Shown: positions 6,264 through 8,243 of the stretch, in pieces | Layout: every line of letters begins with the position of its first letter | How positions within the stretch are numbered: position 1 is the first letter of the stretch | Assembly (NCBI GenBank): GCA_900556615.1 | Contig: USPP01000055.1 | Span: forward strand, 1 to 8,243 | Direction of reading: 5' to 3' | Length of the DNA stretch: 8,243 bases | From: an uncultured Eubacteriales bacterium | GTDB lineage: Bacteria > Bacillota > Clostridia > Oscillospirales > CAG-272 | Made by a program: the position numbers and the translations under genes | Notes under the pieces: model-generated | Told to the model about the DNA's origin: nothing | The model's database searches: none | The model's input: only the letters and a program-made list of their open reading frames with translations

Positions 6264-6994
6264 GCAATAATAATATTGTTTCTTCAATATCCGAAAAGGA
6301 TTTGCGGTTGCTCCGAGAAAAATTCCCTGAAGCAGACGATTTTTCAGAAGCTCTTAAAAGGCTTGCCAATCGCGAGCCGCTTGCTTATATACTCGGTGAA
6401 TGGTATTTTTACGATGAGGTTTATAAAGTTTCCCCTCATTGTCTTGTTCCCCGTCCGGAAACAGAGCACCTTGTGGAAGAACTTATATACAAGCTTCCGC
6501 CGAACGGTATCTTTGCCGATCTTTGCACCGGGAGCGGTTGTATTGCGATTTCCGTTCTTGCTCATCGAAAGGATTGTACCGCTGTCGCCGTAGATATATC
6601 GGATGATGCTCTTGCGGTTGCAAAGGAGAATTCTGTCATAAATCGAGTATATGACAGAATCAATTTTGTTCAAGGTGATATATTGAAAGAGAACGTTCTC
6701 GGCAACAATATTTATGATATTATTGTGTCAAACCCCCCATATATCCGTTCCGATGTGATAGAAACACTCGAACCGGAAGTGCTTTTTGAACCGAGAATCG
6801 CACTTGACGGTGGGAAAGAGGGACTGGACTTTTATCGTATTCTGATAACGAAATATATGCAAAATATAAGTCATGGCGGCTATTTGGTATGTGAAATAGG
6901 ATACGATCAGGGAGAAGTGCTAAAAAAAATTTGCCGCTGTGAAATAAAAAAAGACTATAGTGGAAATGACAGAATTATGATCTTAAAAACATAA
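6260..6994 (+). CDS. prmC: Peptide chain release factor N5-glutamine methyltransferase
   Basis: PrmC methylates the glutamine of the GGQ motif in release factors RF1 and RF2, raising termination efficiency. Visible features are REPLAYILG (38-46), VPRPETE (63-69), SAM motif I DLCTGSGCIAI (87-97), the acidic motif II AVDIS (110-114) and the catalytic NPPY (158-161) that binds the glutamine amide. At 244 residues it is shorter than the usual 275-290. Only about 37 residues precede REP, so the N-terminal helical bundle, which contacts the release factor, is reduced by roughly 25-30 residues; the catalytic domain is intact. ATGA overlap with DUF1385 implies coupling. No prfA follows in the window, although that gene is often adjacent. 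Confidence 0.95.
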   Translation: MSNNNIVSSISEKDLRLLREKFPEADDFSEALKRLANREPLAYILGEWYFYDEVYKVSPHCLVPRPETEHLVEELIYKLPPNGIFADLCTGSGCIAISVLAHRKDCTAVAVDISDDALAVAKENSVINRVYDRINFVQGDILKENVLGNNIYDIIVSNPPYIRSDVIETLEPEVLFEPRIALDGGKEGLDFYRILITKYMQNISHGGYLVCEIGYDQGEVLKKICRCEIKKDYSGNDRIMILKT

Positions 6995-7103
6995 TCATAG
7001 GAAAATCTCATGTAAAATAGAATGGAAGATGCGATTCATAAGACCTCAATAGAACAGCGCTAACCGTAAGCGAAACAATAAAAGCGAAAGGAAGCAGATG
7101 GTA

Positions 7104-7244
7104 ATGGCAAACGGAAAGAACATAGATACTTACAACGTCGCCGCAATTGAGCAGAGAATGCAGAGATTGAGCGCAGAAGGGGCAAAAATACTCGGAAGTA
7201 CACAAAAGATATCACCGGAAAAGAAAACAGACAAAAAGAAATAA
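7104..7244 (+). CDS. Small basic-tailed protein of unknown function (46 aa)
   Basis: The reading frame begins at ATG 7104 with AGGAAG at 7089-7094, nine bases upstream. An in-frame ATG at 7098 would leave only three bases and is less likely. The N-terminal two thirds (from IDTYNV through AEGAKILG) are predicted amphipathic helix, and the last 13 residues are mostly lysine with the pattern PEKKTDKKK. No membrane segment or cysteine is present. A hairpin terminator begins two bases after the stop, and no terminator separates it from prmC (109 bases upstream), so it may be the last gene of the DUF1385-prmC transcript. The lysine-rich end would suit RNA or DNA binding, but this is inference. I do not recognise the family. 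Confidence 0.65.
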   Translation: MANGKNIDTYNVAAIEQRMQRLSAEGAKILGSTQKISPEKKTDKKK

Positions 7245-7246
7245 CA

Positions 7247-7271
7247 AAGGGGACGCACACAGCGTCCTTTT
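7247..7271 (+). terminator. Intrinsic terminator after the 46-aa gene
   Basis: AAGGGGACGC (7247-7256) pairs with GCGTCCTTTT (7262-7271) with loop ACACA and two G-T pairs. The U-tract is short (four) and partly in the stem, so strength is moderate. It begins two bases after the stop codon. Confidence 0.75.
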
Positions 7272-7765
7272 GCTTGGTGAAAATTAGAAGCCAATAAAAT
7301 ACAGGCAAGGAAGAAAAGAGAAAACAACCCCACACAGCCATAGAGCCAACAAAGAAGAAAAAAGGAGAAGTTAGATACGCGATAATCCCTTCCCTCCTCT
7401 TCAAGACGCATGCCAGACGAAGCTGCAAATCCTGTATAGGGACTTTTATATTCCGCTTCAAGGTTGCTGCTATTGTTCTTGAAACATCTATGATCTCAAG
7501 GGACATTTTCTATATAAGATTGTTCATCATATACATAATTTTCAAGACCTGTAGAATAGTTTGCCACAAAGTTTTCAGTACAGAAGATAAATGCCCTCAC
7601 TTTGCTTTGCAAAACCGTTTAACTTTCGAAAAATTCCCTCTACTATATACCTGATAAAGATGTTCCCAAAATATTCCTTCGTAAAAAATTTTTGGAAAAA
7701 GAAAAATCCTTTTGAAGTGAACACCAAAGTATAGACGAAATTCCCCCCTTTTTGCCATATAAACC
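7272..7765. other. Gene-poor stretch
   Basis: No reading frame here combines a ribosome binding site, plausible composition and a recognisable motif. The plus strand at 7275-7370 is strongly purine-rich, which produces long pyrimidine-coded, F- and L-rich open frames on the minus strand (for example 7060-7506) that run through the 46-aa gene and its terminator. The first 45 residues of that minus frame (from 7506) have a balanced, protein-like composition and could be a decayed gene start, but there is no ribosome binding site. Confidence 0.5.
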
Positions 7766-7802
7766 ATACACCTCCAAAAGTGTCTAACTTTTGGAGGTGT
7801 AT
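7766..7802. repeat. Perfect 16-bp inverted repeat, insertion-sequence-end-like
   Basis: ATACACCTCCAAAAGT (7766-7781) is the exact reverse complement of ACTTTTGGAGGTGTAT (7787-7802), separated by GTCTA. There is no U-tract on either side, so it is not a typical terminator. The right half with its loop (7781 onward, TGTCTAACTTTTGG) resembles the TG-starting terminal repeats of IS3-type insertion sequences as I remember them. No transposase frame is visible within the window. Confidence 0.7.
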
Positions 7803-8243
7803 CATTTTCGCTTTAAAAGGGATTTTTGAACGTTATTTCATTTTAAAGTTTCCACCACAATACCCACCGACTAACTTAGCATTTCATTTGCTTCTTCAAG
7901 GCAACGAACAGAAGTGTTGATTTCATCTGCTTATTCACAGATGTAAAGAAAATGCTTCTCAATTTGATATATATGGTATTTTGTTCATTAGTAGCAACTG
8001 TGAGATTATACATTTTAACAGCCTGCTCATGAAATCGTGATCCTTGAAAAAGACTTTCAGATCCGCCATCGTCAGCGCGCAGTCCTTATTATGAAGCGTC
8101 ATGTCTGTTTTTATCAGTTCTCTACTTTTTGCCGTATTGCTTAGCGAAGCCTTACGCATCGCATTCGGAAAGTACCATATTATTCTTATAAAAAAAATTA
8201 AGCGCCGCCACCGCAGCAGCTGCAGAGGCATCATCCTCCGACT
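7803..8243. other. Gene-poor stretch reaching the window edge
   Basis: No supported gene. A minus-strand open frame at 7959-8234 has no properly spaced ribosome binding site (GGAGG abuts its ATG). A plus-strand frame from ATG 8101 stays open to the edge, giving one hydrophobic segment and a basic tail, also without a ribosome binding site. A second minus frame enters from the edge with an alanine-rich stretch and stops at 8152-8154. A weak 6-bp hairpin, CATCTG/CAGATG, lies at 7924-7943. One of these frames may belong to a gene beyond the edge, but the window cannot show which. Confidence 0.4.

Noticed and set aside
7060..7506. Minus-strand open frame of 148 codons, rich in F, L and S
   Set aside because: It runs antisense through the 46-aa gene and its terminator, has no ribosome binding site, and its composition is explained by the purine-rich plus strand. 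Only its first 45 codons look protein-like.
7575..7805. Minus-strand open frame of 76 codons
   Set aside because: Its start lies inside the perfect inverted repeat at 7766-7802, it is extremely rich in F, and it has no independent start signals.
7959..8234. Minus-strand open frame of 91 codons at the right edge
   Set aside because: GGAGG touches the ATG with no spacer, no family is recognisable, and a different minus frame competes over the same bases.

Overview
The window looks like chromosomal DNA of a low-GC Gram-positive bacterium, most likely a gut-type member of class Clostridia (Oscillospirales-like). The grounds are AT-rich composition, AAGGAG-type ribosome binding sites, a lipoprotein solute-binding protein, TTGACA/TATAAT promoters, a lysine riboswitch, and the DUF1385-prmC gene pair common in Clostridia. 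The lineage is inferred from style and gene content, not from a marker search.

Layout. At 1-300 a small cysteine-containing membrane protein is followed by a bidirectional terminator. At 302-1775, on the minus strand, rsmA (16S rRNA dimethyltransferase) is followed by an HD-domain phosphohydrolase. At 1816-1962 a tRNA-Thr(CGU) gene has a consensus promoter, an encoded CCA and its own terminator. From 2009 to 2313 the DNA codes for no protein but is a dense array of perfect or near-perfect inverted repeats. Its core, 2075-2212, folds on paper into a four-way junction with no unpaired base between stems. From 2324 to about 4980, on the minus strand, lies a complete polar amino acid ABC importer operon (lipoprotein, permease, ATPase). 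It is preceded by a strong promoter, a lysine riboswitch and an intrinsic terminator, so the importer can be assigned to lysine with fair confidence. From 5135 to 6994, on the plus strand, DUF1385 (YqhQ family) overlaps prmC (release-factor glutamine methyltransferase) by ATGA. A 46-codon small gene with a good ribosome binding site and a terminator follows at 7104-7271. From 7272 to 8243 I find no convincing gene; the notable element is a perfect 16-bp inverted repeat at 7766-7802 that resembles an insertion-sequence end.

How the genes work together. Most of the window is housekeeping: ribosome maturation (rsmA), translation (tRNA-Thr), translation termination (prmC) and lysine uptake under lysine feedback. 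The unexplained parts are the hairpin array between the tRNA and the importer operon, the two small proteins, and the gene-poor right end. The hairpin array is the best candidate for something undescribed: either a palindromic repeat/MITE family or a structured RNA.
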